The notes below the pieces were generated by a model. The model was given only the letters and a program-made list of their open reading frames with translations, had not been told where the DNA came from and made no database searches. This document shows positions 6,815 to 12,443 of a stretch of DNA of 12,443 nucleotides, one piece after another. A program made the translations under genes and the position numbers. This DNA comes from an uncultured Oscillibacter sp. (lineage in GTDB: Bacteria > Bacillota > Clostridia > Oscillospirales > Oscillospiraceae): assembly GCA_904393855.1 (NCBI GenBank), contig CAJFNE010000037.1, positions 1 through 12,443 on the forward strand, given 5' to 3'. The first letter of the stretch is position 1. The number at the start of each line of letters is the position of its first letter.

Positions 6815-6849
6815 AAAAAGGCCCCTGCCGCCGGTTCGCGGCAGGGGCC
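6815..6849 (-). terminator. Intrinsic terminator of the carbamoylase-hydantoinase operon
   Basis: GGCCCCTGCCGC (6820-6831) and GCGGCAGGGGCC (6838-6849) form a perfect 12-bp stem with a 6-nt loop. On the minus strand it is followed by five T (6815-6819). It separates the hydantoinase operon from the kinase-like gene, whose promoter starts 33 nt further on. Confidence 0.88.
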
Positions 6850-6863
6850 TTCCCAATATCATT

Positions 6864-6891
6864 GCGCGGCGGCATCCGTCATGTGCCGCGC
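6864..6891 (-). repeat. Hairpin just after the hydantoinase stop codon
   Basis: GCGCGGC (6864-6870) pairs with GCCGCGC (6885-6891), 7 bp with a 14-nt loop. No T-run follows on either strand, so it is not a terminator by itself. It lies between the stop codon and the true terminator and may protect the mRNA 3' end. Its arms closely resemble those of the hairpin at 9595-9621 on the other side of the operon. Confidence 0.4.
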
Positions 6892-6896
6892 CCGCC

Positions 6897-8288
6897 TCAC
6901 TGCTGGTAGAGCAGGCCGTAGGGCTCACACTGGAGCAGCTGGCCGTCGCCGTTCTCGCCCACGTAGACGGCGTCCTTGACCACCTGTTTGCCCCGCAGGA
7001 GCACCTGCTCCACCCGACCGATCTTCTCCATTCCCTCGTAGGAGCAGTAGTCCACGTCGTGGAGCATGTCGTCCACGGTGAACACGCCCCTCCAGCTGGG
7101 GTCGAACACCACGATGTCCGCGTCAGCGCCCACAGTCAGGCTGCCTTTCCGGGGGAAGAGGCCGTTGTTCTTGGCGGGGGTGGCCGCGAACACGTCCACC
7201 AGCTTCTGCCGGCTGATCTTGCCCTTCTCCACGCCATAGGTCCACAGCACCTCCAGCCGGTTCTGCAGGCCCGGCGCGCCGTTGGGGATGTTGCGGAAGT
7301 CATCCACACCCATGTGCTTCTGGACTTTCCAGTCGAAGCCGCAGTGGTCTGAGCTGACCGCGTTGAGCCAGCCCTGGTTGATGGCCTGCCACAGGGCCTC
7401 CAGGTGGTCCGGCGTCCGCAGGGCGGGAGAGCAGACGTACTTGGCGCCCTCGAAATCGGGCTTGGCCAGGTTGCTCTCATCCAGCACCAGGTAGTGGCTG
7501 CAGGTCTCGCCCAGCACCGGCTGGCCCTTGCTGTGGGCGGCGGCGATCTCCTCCACCGCCTCCCGGCAGGTGACATGGGCGATGTACAGCGGCGCGTCCG
7601 CCAGCTGGGCCAGGTAGATGGCCCGGCGGGTGGCCTCCGCCTCCACGATGGGGGGGCGGGACACCGCGTGGTAGTAGGGCTCCGTCTTACCCTCGGCGAT
7701 CAGCTGGCGCTGGAGCACGTCGATGGCGTCGGCGTTCTCCGCGTGGACCATGACGGTGACGCCGGCCTCCTTGGCCTTCAGCAGGGATTTCAGGATGGCG
7801 TCGTCATCGGCGTGGAAGAACATGCCCTTGTAGGCCATGAACAGCTTCATCACCGGGTAGCCGGCTTTGGCCAGGTCCGGAATCTCCTCGATGACCTCCG
7901 GCCGGGGGTCCGTCATCACCGCGTGGAAGGAGTAGTCCACGGCGGCCACGCCGTCGGCATTGGCCTTCCGATAATCCTCCACGGAGTCCACCAGGCCCTT
8001 GCCCCGGATCTGGTTGACGAATTCGATGACCGTGGTGGTGCCACCCGCCGCGGCGGCCTTGGAGGACTCAAAGCCCCGCACCTTGGCGCCGTTGAACTCA
8101 AAGGAGAAGTGGACGTGCTGGTCCACGCCGCCGGGCAGGACGTACTTGCCCTGGGCGTCGATCACCTGGTCGGCGGAGGCGCCCAGGTCCTGTCCGATGG
8201 CCTGGATCTTGCCGTCCTCCACCAAAATGTCTGCGATGTACTCCGCGTCCGCGGTGACAAGGGTTCCGTTTTTGATGAGTGTCGTCAT
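6897..8288 (-). CDS. hydA: Dihydropyrimidinase / D-hydantoinase
   Basis: This cyclic amidohydrolase opens 5,6-dihydropyrimidines (dihydrouracil, dihydrothymine) or 5-substituted hydantoins to N-carbamoyl amino acids. It has 463 aa, normal for the family, as a TIM barrel with two bound metals. Metal ligands are visible in the expected order: H58 and H60 in VDQHVH, the carboxylated lysine K148 in MKLF, H182 in VHAEN, H238 in IAHVT and D314 in SSDH. Y153, which stabilises the reaction intermediate in this family, is also present. Start ATG is at 8288 with AAAGGAG at 8296-8302. It is the second gene of an operon, 54 nt after the carbamoylase, and a terminator follows. Natural substrate is not decidable from sequence; allantoinase and phenylhydantoinase are alternatives. 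Confidence 0.93.
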   Translation of the reverse strand: MTTLIKNGTLVTADAEYIADILVEDGKIQAIGQDLGASADQVIDAQGKYVLPGGVDQHVHFSFEFNGAKVRGFESSKAAAAGGTTTVIEFVNQIRGKGLVDSVEDYRKANADGVAAVDYSFHAVMTDPRPEVIEEIPDLAKAGYPVMKLFMAYKGMFFHADDDAILKSLLKAKEAGVTVMVHAENADAIDVLQRQLIAEGKTEPYYHAVSRPPIVEAEATRRAIYLAQLADAPLYIAHVTCREAVEEIAAAHSKGQPVLGETCSHYLVLDESNLAKPDFEGAKYVCSPALRTPDHLEALWQAINQGWLNAVSSDHCGFDWKVQKHMGVDDFRNIPNGAPGLQNRLEVLWTYGVEKGKISRQKLVDVFAATPAKNNGLFPRKGSLTVGADADIVVFDPSWRGVFTVDDMLHDVDYCSYEGMEKIGRVEQVLLRGKQVVKDAVYVGENGDGQLLQCEPYGLLYQQ

Positions 8289-8318
8289 GGAAATGCTCCT
8301 TTCATTTTTTATCGCAGA

Positions 8319-8337
8319 GCGGGCCGGGCGGGCCCGC
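8319..8337 (-). repeat. Intercistronic GC hairpin
   Basis: GCGGGCC (8319-8325) and GGCCCGC (8331-8337) form a 7-bp stem with a 5-nt loop, in the 54-nt gap between the carbamoylase stop and the hydantoinase ribosome binding site. On the minus transcript A-rich sequence follows, not T, so it is not a terminator. It could stabilise or mark a processing point of the two-gene mRNA. Confidence 0.4.
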
Positions 8338-8342
8338 AGTGG

Positions 8343-9575
8343 TCACGCGGTCAGCCGCAGGGCCGTCTCCAGCAGGACCTGGCAGCCCAGGGCGATGTCC
8401 TCCGGGGCGGTGTACTCCTGGGGATTGTGGCTCTTGCCGTCCACACTGGGAATGAAGATCATCCCCACGTCCGTCACCAGCGCCAGCATGGAGGTATCAT
8501 GCACAGCGCCGCTGTTCATGTCCAGATAGGGGGCACCGCAGCTTTCGGCGGCCTCCCGCACAGCGGACACCACCCGCTCTGTCAGCGCCACCGGCTGGTT
8601 GCGGCCGATGGTCTCCACCGTCACGGTGAAGCCCGCGTCCGTGATTTCCCGGATGGCCTGGTGCAGCAGCTCCAGCGCCCGGTCGATGCCCTCGTCCCGG
8701 ATGTCCCGGATGTCCACCGTGAAGGAGACCTGCCCGGGGATCACATTGGGCATATTGGGGGAGCAGAGGATCTCCCCCACCGTGGCCACCGTGGCCTTGC
8801 CGCACTCGCTGGCGGCGATCTCCTGGACCCGGCCGATCAGCCGGGCGGCGGCCACCAGAGGGTCCCGCCGCATGTCCATGGGCGTGGCCCCGGCGTGGTT
8901 GGACTCCCCGGTAACAGTCACCCGGACGGTGACCATGCCGGCGATGGCCTGCACCACCCCCAGCCGGAGCCCCTTCCGGTCCAGGACAATGCCCTGCTCG
9001 ATGTGCAGCTCCACCATGGCATCCACCTCGCCAGGCTGCAGGCGGCATTTCGCCACCTCCCGGGGATGGAGGCCGAAGTCCTCCGCCACCTGGACGCAGG
9101 TGCGGCCGTCCTCCGCCCGCAGCTGCTCCAGTCCGTGGAGGTCCAGCTTCCCCACCAGGCATTTGCTGCCCACCATGGTGGTGCCGAAGTTGGAGCCCTC
9201 CTCCTCCGGGAAGATCACCACCTCCACGCTGCGGCGGGGGCGGTGGCCCGCTTCCCGAAAGACGCTGACCGTCTCCAACGCGCCCACCACGCCCACGATG
9301 CCGTCATAGGGCCCGCCGTGGCGCACAGAGTCGATATGGGAGCCGATCCACAGGGGCGCAAGCGCCGGGTCCGTTCCATCATAACGAGCCCGGATATTTC
9401 CCATGGGGTCCACCCGGACGGTGAGCCCCAGCTCCCGGAACTGCTCCATTAGATAGGCCCGGGCCTGGGCGTCCTGGGGGCTGTAGGAAAAGCGGGTGAT
9501 CCCCTGCCCCGGCGTGGCGTTGAACTGGGCCAGGTCCTGAATCCGCTTCATGATCCTCTCTGCATTCACCTGCAT
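8343..9575 (-). CDS. M20-family N-carbamoyl-amino acid hydrolase (hydantoinase/carbamoylase family)
   Basis: A metal-dependent amidohydrolase of 410 aa that removes the carbamoyl group from an N-carbamoyl amino acid, releasing CO2 and ammonia. Relatives are beta-ureidopropionase, L-N-carbamoylase and allantoate amidohydrolase. Predicted metal ligands are H80 (GSHIDSV), D91 (GGPYDG), E126 with adjacent catalytic E125 (PEEEGSNF), H191 (ELHIEQG) and H359 (AVHDTS). NHAGATPMDMRRDP (226-239) belongs to the lid/dimerisation domain. ATG 9575 is preferred because GGGAGGTG lies just upstream (9581-9588); the in-frame TTG at 9677 coincides with a -35 box. It is first in the operon, upstream of the hydantoinase whose product it would use. 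Stereospecificity and exact substrate are unknown. Confidence 0.9.
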   Translation of the reverse strand: MQVNAERIMKRIQDLAQFNATPGQGITRFSYSPQDAQARAYLMEQFRELGLTVRVDPMGNIRARYDGTDPALAPLWIGSHIDSVRHGGPYDGIVGVVGALETVSVFREAGHRPRRSVEVVIFPEEEGSNFGTTMVGSKCLVGKLDLHGLEQLRAEDGRTCVQVAEDFGLHPREVAKCRLQPGEVDAMVELHIEQGIVLDRKGLRLGVVQAIAGMVTVRVTVTGESNHAGATPMDMRRDPLVAAARLIGRVQEIAASECGKATVATVGEILCSPNMPNVIPGQVSFTVDIRDIRDEGIDRALELLHQAIREITDAGFTVTVETIGRNQPVALTERVVSAVREAAESCGAPYLDMNSGAVHDTSMLALVTDVGMIFIPSVDGKSHNPQEYTAPEDIALGCQVLLETALRLTA

Positions 9576-9594
9576 GGCGGCACCTCCCGAAATG

Positions 9595-9621
9595 CGCGCG
9601 GCGCCGCAGCCGTGCCGCGCG
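9595..9621 (-). repeat. GC-rich leader hairpin next to the carbamoylase ribosome binding site
   Basis: CGCGCGGC (9595-9602) pairs with GCCGCGCG (9614-9621), 8 bp with an 11-nt loop, immediately upstream of the GGGAGGTG site at 9581-9588 on the minus transcript. It might protect the 5' end or influence ribosome access. The arms GCGCGGCG and GTGCCGCGC recur in the hairpin after the operon (6864-6891). Confidence 0.4.
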
Positions 9622-9648
9622 TTACATGTCAGAAAACAGCTTATTTTA

Positions 9649-9677
9649 TTTTTAACACACTTCCCATGGGATGTCAA
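9649..9677 (-). promoter_or_regulatory. Probable promoter of the carbamoylase-hydantoinase operon
   Basis: On the minus strand a perfect TTGACA (9672-9677) is followed after 17 nt by TAAAAA (9649-9654, 4 of 6) within an A/T-rich run. The start site would be near 9642, about 67 nt before the ATG. The -10 is weak, so induction by an activator or an alternative promoter further upstream is possible. Confidence 0.55.
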
Positions 9678-9691
9678 TTTCTTCCCTTAGG

Positions 9692-9838
9692 AAAATGGGC
9701 CCCGCAGCACCTGCCGCGGGGCGAAGCAGGTTGTTATGCGGCGGTTCAACGATCACCGATGAGGTCTGATCCCTCATCCTTTTGGTGCATCTGTCCAAGG
9801 TATATGGTCATCCTACACCTCCCGCAGACTGAACCGCC
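9692..9838 (-). ncRNA. Candidate structured RNA (leader or small RNA), minus strand
   Basis: Read on the minus strand, GGCGGTTCA and TGAACCGCC (9830-9838 with 9740-9748) form a 9-bp closing helix. It encloses a 7-bp hairpin (9814-9820 with 9798-9804, one G-U pair) and a longer arm (9784-9791 and 9772-9778 with 9751-9764) of 14 bp with a bulged G and an AAAAG bulge. Downstream a 10-bp hairpin with an AGGT loop (9699-9722) is followed by CCATTTT, terminator-like but weak. Two wobble pairs (9802/9816 and 9706/9715) are G-U on the minus strand and A-C mismatches on the plus, favouring minus. No known RNA family recognised. Any promoter is unclear; an extended -10-like TGGTATTCG (9851-9859) would start at about 9844. 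Confidence 0.35.
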
Positions 9839-9846
9839 CCATCCCC

Positions 9847-9875
9847 TTGACGAATACCAACTTTTTCGCTAGAAT
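9847..9875 (+). promoter_or_regulatory. Promoter of obgE
   Basis: TTGACG (9847-9852) and TAGAAT (9870-9875) with a 17-nt spacer. The start site would be near 9882, only about 25 nt before the obgE ATG, so the leader is essentially just the ribosome binding site. The hexamers are the same as in the transketolase promoter. Confidence 0.78.
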
Positions 9876-9906
9876 AGACAGGCGAAAACCTACCAGGAGG
9901 TGCCCT

Positions 9907-11193
9907 ATGGCAACATCCTTTATCGACAAGGCAAAAATCACCGTCCGGGCCGGCAACGGCGGCAACGGGGCGGTGTCCTTCCACCGGGAGAAATACGTGG
10001 CCGCCGGCGGCCCTGACGGCGGGGACGGCGGCCGGGGCGGCTCCATCGTCCTCCAGGTGGACGACCACATGTCCACCCTGATGGACTTCCGCTACAAGCG
10101 CAAATACGTGGCCCCCAACGGCGCCGACGGCCAGGGCGGCCGGAAGTCCGGCAAGGACGGGCAGGACCTTGTCATCAAGGTCCCCCGGGGCACCCTGGTG
10201 CGGGAGGCGGAGACCGGCGAGATCATGCAGGACATGTCCGGCAATGAGCCATACGTCCTCTGCAAGGGCGGCCGGGGCGGCTGGGGCAACAGCCACTTCG
10301 CCACCCCTACCCGGCAGGTGCCCCGCTTCGCCAAGGCGGGTCTCCCCGGCGAGGCCCACGACGTGATCCTGGAGTTGAAGCTCCTGGCGGACGTGGGGCT
10401 GGTGGGCTTCCCCAACGTGGGGAAATCCACGCTGCTCTCCGTGGTGTCCAAGGCCCAGCCCAAGATCGCCAACTACCACTTCACCACCCTGTACCCCAAC
10501 CTGGGAGTGGTCTGGGTGGAGGACGGCGTCAGCTTCGTTATGGCGGACATCCCCGGCATCATCGAGGGCGCCAGCGAGGGCGCCGGCCTGGGCCACGACT
10601 TCCTGCGGCACGTGGATCGCTGCCGGCTGCTGATCCACGTGGTGGACGTGTCCGGCAGCGAAGGCCGGGACCCGGTGGCGGACTTTGACGCCATCAACGC
10701 GGAGCTCGAGCAGTACAGTCCGGATCTGGCGAAGCGGCCCCAGATCGTGGCCGCCAACAAGGTGGACATCCTGCCCCCGGACTCTGACAACCTGGAGCGG
10801 CTCCGCGCCCACGTGGAGGCCCAGGGCTGCACGCTGCTGGAAATCTCCGCGGCGGCCCACATCGGCACGGCGGACCTGGTGAAAAAGGCGGCGGAGATGC
10901 TCTCCGTGCTGCCCCCCGTCACGGTGTACGAGCCGGAGTACGTGCCGAAAGCACCGGTAATCGACGCCTCCGCCCCTCTGGACATCCATCAGGAGGAGGA
11001 CGGCACCTGGATCGTGGAGGGTCCCTGGCTGCGGCACCTCATGGGCAGCGTGAACTTCGCCGACTACGAGAGCCGGATGTGGTTCGACAAGACGTTGCGG
11101 GAGGCCGGTCTCTTCCAGCGGCTGGAGGAGCTGGGCATCCAGGACGGGGACACCGTGTCCCTGTACGACTTCGAGTTTGAATACCAGAGCTGA
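9907..11193 (+). CDS. obgE: GTPase Obg (ObgE/CgtA)
   Basis: Obg is an essential GTPase that binds the 50S ribosomal subunit and links ribosome assembly to growth and stress state. It has 428 aa and three domains: the glycine-rich Obg fold (about 1-158, with GNGGNGAVSFHREKYVAAGG at 16-35), the G domain (about 159-333) and the OCT domain (about 355-428). GTP-binding motifs are G1 GFPNVGKST (167-175), G2 TTLYPNLG (193-200), G3 DIPGIIEGA (214-222), G4 NKVD (284-287) and G5 SAA (314-316). The presence of OCT is typical of Firmicutes. ATG 9907 is chosen for the strong AGGAGGTG at 9895-9902; the in-frame TTG at 9847 is the promoter -35. It is a single-gene unit here, without the usual rplU-rpmA neighbours. 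Confidence 0.98.
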   Translation: MATSFIDKAKITVRAGNGGNGAVSFHREKYVAAGGPDGGDGGRGGSIVLQVDDHMSTLMDFRYKRKYVAPNGADGQGGRKSGKDGQDLVIKVPRGTLVREAETGEIMQDMSGNEPYVLCKGGRGGWGNSHFATPTRQVPRFAKAGLPGEAHDVILELKLLADVGLVGFPNVGKSTLLSVVSKAQPKIANYHFTTLYPNLGVVWVEDGVSFVMADIPGIIEGASEGAGLGHDFLRHVDRCRLLIHVVDVSGSEGRDPVADFDAINAELEQYSPDLAKRPQIVAANKVDILPPDSDNLERLRAHVEAQGCTLLEISAAAHIGTADLVKKAAEMLSVLPPVTVYEPEYVPKAPVIDASAPLDIHQEEDGTWIVEGPWLRHLMGSVNFADYESRMWFDKTLREAGLFQRLEELGIQDGDTVSLYDFEFEYQS

Positions 11194-11195
11194 CC

Positions 11196-11235
11196 AACAG
11201 GCGGCGGGCCGGGTGCCCGCCGCCTGTTTCCATTT
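11196..11235 (+). terminator. Terminator of obgE
   Basis: AACAGGCGGCGGGC (11196-11209) and GCCCGCCGCCTGTT (11215-11228) form a perfect 14-bp stem with a 5-nt loop, beginning 3 nt after the obgE stop. The tail, TTTCCATTT, is only moderately T-rich, but the stem is very stable. Confidence 0.8.
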
Positions 11236-11270
11236 GGGCCCCCGCAGCCGCATATGGCCGCATTTGCCCC

Positions 11271-11311
11271 AATAAAAACCATCCCCGCGGCTCAGGCCGC
11301 AGGGATGGTTT
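11271..11311 (-). terminator. Terminator of the MATE gene, overlapping its last codons
   Basis: On the minus strand, AAACCATCCC and GCGGC (11302-11311, 11296-11300) pair with GCCGC and GGGATGGTTT (11287-11291, 11276-11285). The stem has 15 Watson-Crick pairs plus one G-U, the loop is 4 nt, and TTTTTATT follows. The stop codon TGA (11292-11294) lies in the loop, so the 5' arm encodes the final residues ETIPAA. On the plus strand the G-U becomes a C-A mismatch, which supports minus-strand use. Confidence 0.85.
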
Positions 11312-12443
11312 CTTGTTCCATGCTCCGCTTTTTCCAGAGGAAGAAGCCCAGGCACAGGACGATCTGCACCACGGTGGAGCAGGGGGTGGACAAACCCAGG
11401 GGGAACAGCTCTCCGTGGAAGAAACGGCTCATGAGGAAGGCCACCGGCAGCCGGACCCCCAGCGCCCCGACAAAGCCCTGGATCATGACGAACAGCGTCT
11501 GGCCGTGGCCGTTGAAGTAGCCCACGAAGCAGAAGAGGAAGCTGGTCAACAGGCAGTCGATGGCGTAGGCCTTCAGGTACTCCGCCGCCGCGGCCACCAC
11601 CGCCTGGTCGTCGGCAAAGAGCCCCGCCAGCACGTCCCCATGGAAGAAGGTGCCCCAGCCCATCACCAGGCCCACCAGGAGCGACGAGACGATGCCGCAC
11701 CAGAGCGCCCGCTGGGCCCGGTCCTCCCGGCTGGCGCCCACGTTCTGGGCCACAAAGGCGGACATGGACTGCATGTAGGCCGAGGGCACCAGCATCACGA
11801 AGCCGCAGAGCTTCTCCGCCACGCCCACACCGGCGGAGGCGATGGTGCCCATGGAGTTGGCCAGGGCGATGATCACCAGGAAAGAGATGTTGACCAGCAG
11901 GTCCTGCAGCGCCACCGGGCAGCCCAGCTTCAGGATGCGGCCGATGATGGTCCCCTCGAACCGGATATCCGCCCGGGTCATGGTGAACGGCAGCTGCCGC
12001 CGGAGGATAATCACCAGAGACAGCGCCACACTGATGGCCTGGGCCGCCACCGTGGCGATGGCTGCGCCGGCCACGCCCATGCCGAGGCCCCCCACCAGCA
12101 GCAGGTCCCCCGCGATGTTGCACACGCAGGCGATGCTGACCGTGATGAGGGGCATCTTGGAGTCCCCCAGCCCCCGGAACACGCTGCCCACCAGGTTATA
12201 GGCCACAATGAACACCGCGCCCGCGGAGCAGATGCGGGTATAGGTCACCGTTCCGTCAAAGGCATCCGCCGGGGCCTGCATCAGCGTGGCCAGCTGGGGC
12301 GTCGCCGCCAGCATGATGACCGTCACCACCAACGTCACCACCACGAACAGGCAGATGCCGGCACCCACCGCGCGGCCCGCCTCCTCCGGCTTCCCCTCGC
12401 CCAGCTTCTGGCCCAGCAGGATCGTGACGCCCATGGAGAGCCC
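11292..12443 (-). CDS. MATE family efflux transporter, missing its N-terminus
   Basis: A multidrug and toxin extrusion (MATE) antiporter of the inner membrane, which exports cationic or other small molecules using a Na+ or H+ gradient. The reading frame stays open through the right edge: the visible part starts GLSMGVTILLGQ, a typical MATE sequence, so the ATG at 12434 is internal. About 383 of an expected 440-460 residues are present, with roughly ten hydrophobic segments, including the FRGLGDSKMPL turn, which resembles the usual RGxGxxxxP turn of the family. The C-terminus is a basic FLWKKRSMEQETIPAA tail whose codons form part of the terminator. It converges on obgE with a 98-bp gap holding a terminator for each direction. 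Substrate cannot be predicted. Confidence 0.94.
   Translation of the reverse strand, partial: GLSMGVTILLGQKLGEGKPEEAGRAVGAGICLFVVVTLVVTVIMLAATPQLATLMQAPADAFDGTVTYTRICSAGAVFIVAYNLVGSVFRGLGDSKMPLITVSIACVCNIAGDLLLVGGLGMGVAGAAIATVAAQAISVALSLVIILRRQLPFTMTRADIRFEGTIIGRILKLGCPVALQDLLVNISFLVIIALANSMGTIASAGVGVAEKLCGFVMLVPSAYMQSMSAFVAQNVGASREDRAQRALWCGIVSSLLVGLVMGWGTFFHGDVLAGLFADDQAVVAAAAEYLKAYAIDCLLTSFLFCFVGYFNGHGQTLFVMIQGFVGALGVRLPVAFLMSRFFHGELFPLGLSTPCSTVVQIVLCLGFFLWKKRSMEQETIPAA

Noticed and set aside
7404..9452. 682-codon open frame on the plus strand opposite the hydantoinase and carbamoylase
   Set aside because: Antisense shadow spanning two genes and the gap between them; the minus-strand genes carry complete catalytic motif sets.
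9675..9677. Upstream TTG starts giving longer carbamoylase (9677), Obg (9847) and kinase-like (6710) proteins
   Set aside because: Two of these TTG codons are the first bases of -35 boxes and all lack ribosome binding sites. The downstream ATGs have strong sites and match family N-termini.
9740..9838. tRNA-like or purine-riboswitch reading of the three-way fold
   Set aside because: There is no T-arm, CCA-compatible end or anticodon stem, and the junctions are too long and lack the conserved purine-riboswitch bases. It is left as an unassigned structured RNA candidate.
9808..12123. 771-codon open frame on the minus strand across obgE and part of the MATE gene
   Set aside because: It covers obgE antisense and the MATE gene in the wrong frame; composition is shadow-like and it crosses two terminators.
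1..12443. CRISPR arrays, insertion sequences, prophage or toxin-antitoxin modules
   Set aside because: No regularly spaced repeats, transposase, integrase or small paired genes were found on either strand.

Overview
The window is 12.4 kb of GC-rich bacterial chromosome. Strong AGGAGG-type ribosome binding sites, sigma-A-type promoters with 17-nt spacers, a transketolase split into two genes, a fused AdhE with an apparent Rex operator, and U-tailed intrinsic terminators all point to an anaerobic, fermentative, high-GC member of the Firmicutes (Clostridia, Oscillospiraceae-like). The taxon is inferred from gene content and signals only. There are no insertion sequences, prophage genes, CRISPR arrays, tRNA or rRNA genes. 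Most of it is ordinary housekeeping and fermentation content; the less ordinary material lies in the non-coding gaps.

Layout. 1-131 (minus): N-terminal fragment of an unrecognised protein. 132-363: divergent promoters around an 18-bp palindrome. 364-2187 (plus): two-gene operon for the N- and C-terminal halves of transketolase, closed by a terminator. 2188-2746: a 559-bp AT-richer gap holding a Rex operator, the adhE promoter and a structured leader that ends in a terminator-like hairpin. 2747-5512 (plus): adhE, the bifunctional acetaldehyde/alcohol dehydrogenase, ending at a terminator that also serves the convergent gene. 5619-6665 (minus): a two-domain uridine kinase-like P-loop protein with a full-consensus promoter. 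6897-9575 (minus): a two-gene operon of an M20-family carbamoylase and a dihydropyrimidinase/hydantoinase. 9576-9906: a 331-bp gap with a possible structured RNA on the minus strand and the obg promoter on the plus strand. 9907-11193 (plus): obgE. 11292 to the right edge (minus): a MATE transporter lacking its N-terminus, whose stop codon lies in the loop of its own terminator.

How the genes fit together. The transketolase halves rearrange pentose phosphates. AdhE disposes of acetyl-CoA and reducing power as ethanol, and Rex control would tie it to the NADH/NAD+ ratio. The hydantoinase and carbamoylase catalyse consecutive steps (cyclic ureide to N-carbamoyl amino acid to amino acid, CO2 and ammonia), either the last two steps of reductive pyrimidine breakdown or hydantoin use. 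The uridine kinase-like protein next door may relate to nucleoside metabolism, but it has its own promoter and that link is speculative. ObgE (ribosome assembly/GTPase) and the MATE pump are independent units.

The best candidates for something undescribed are two RNA-level structures: the adhE leader (2566-2709), which looks like an attenuator or riboswitch, and a nested fold on the minus strand at 9692-9838 upstream of the carbamoylase-hydantoinase operon. Both were folded by eye and need covariation and transcript data.
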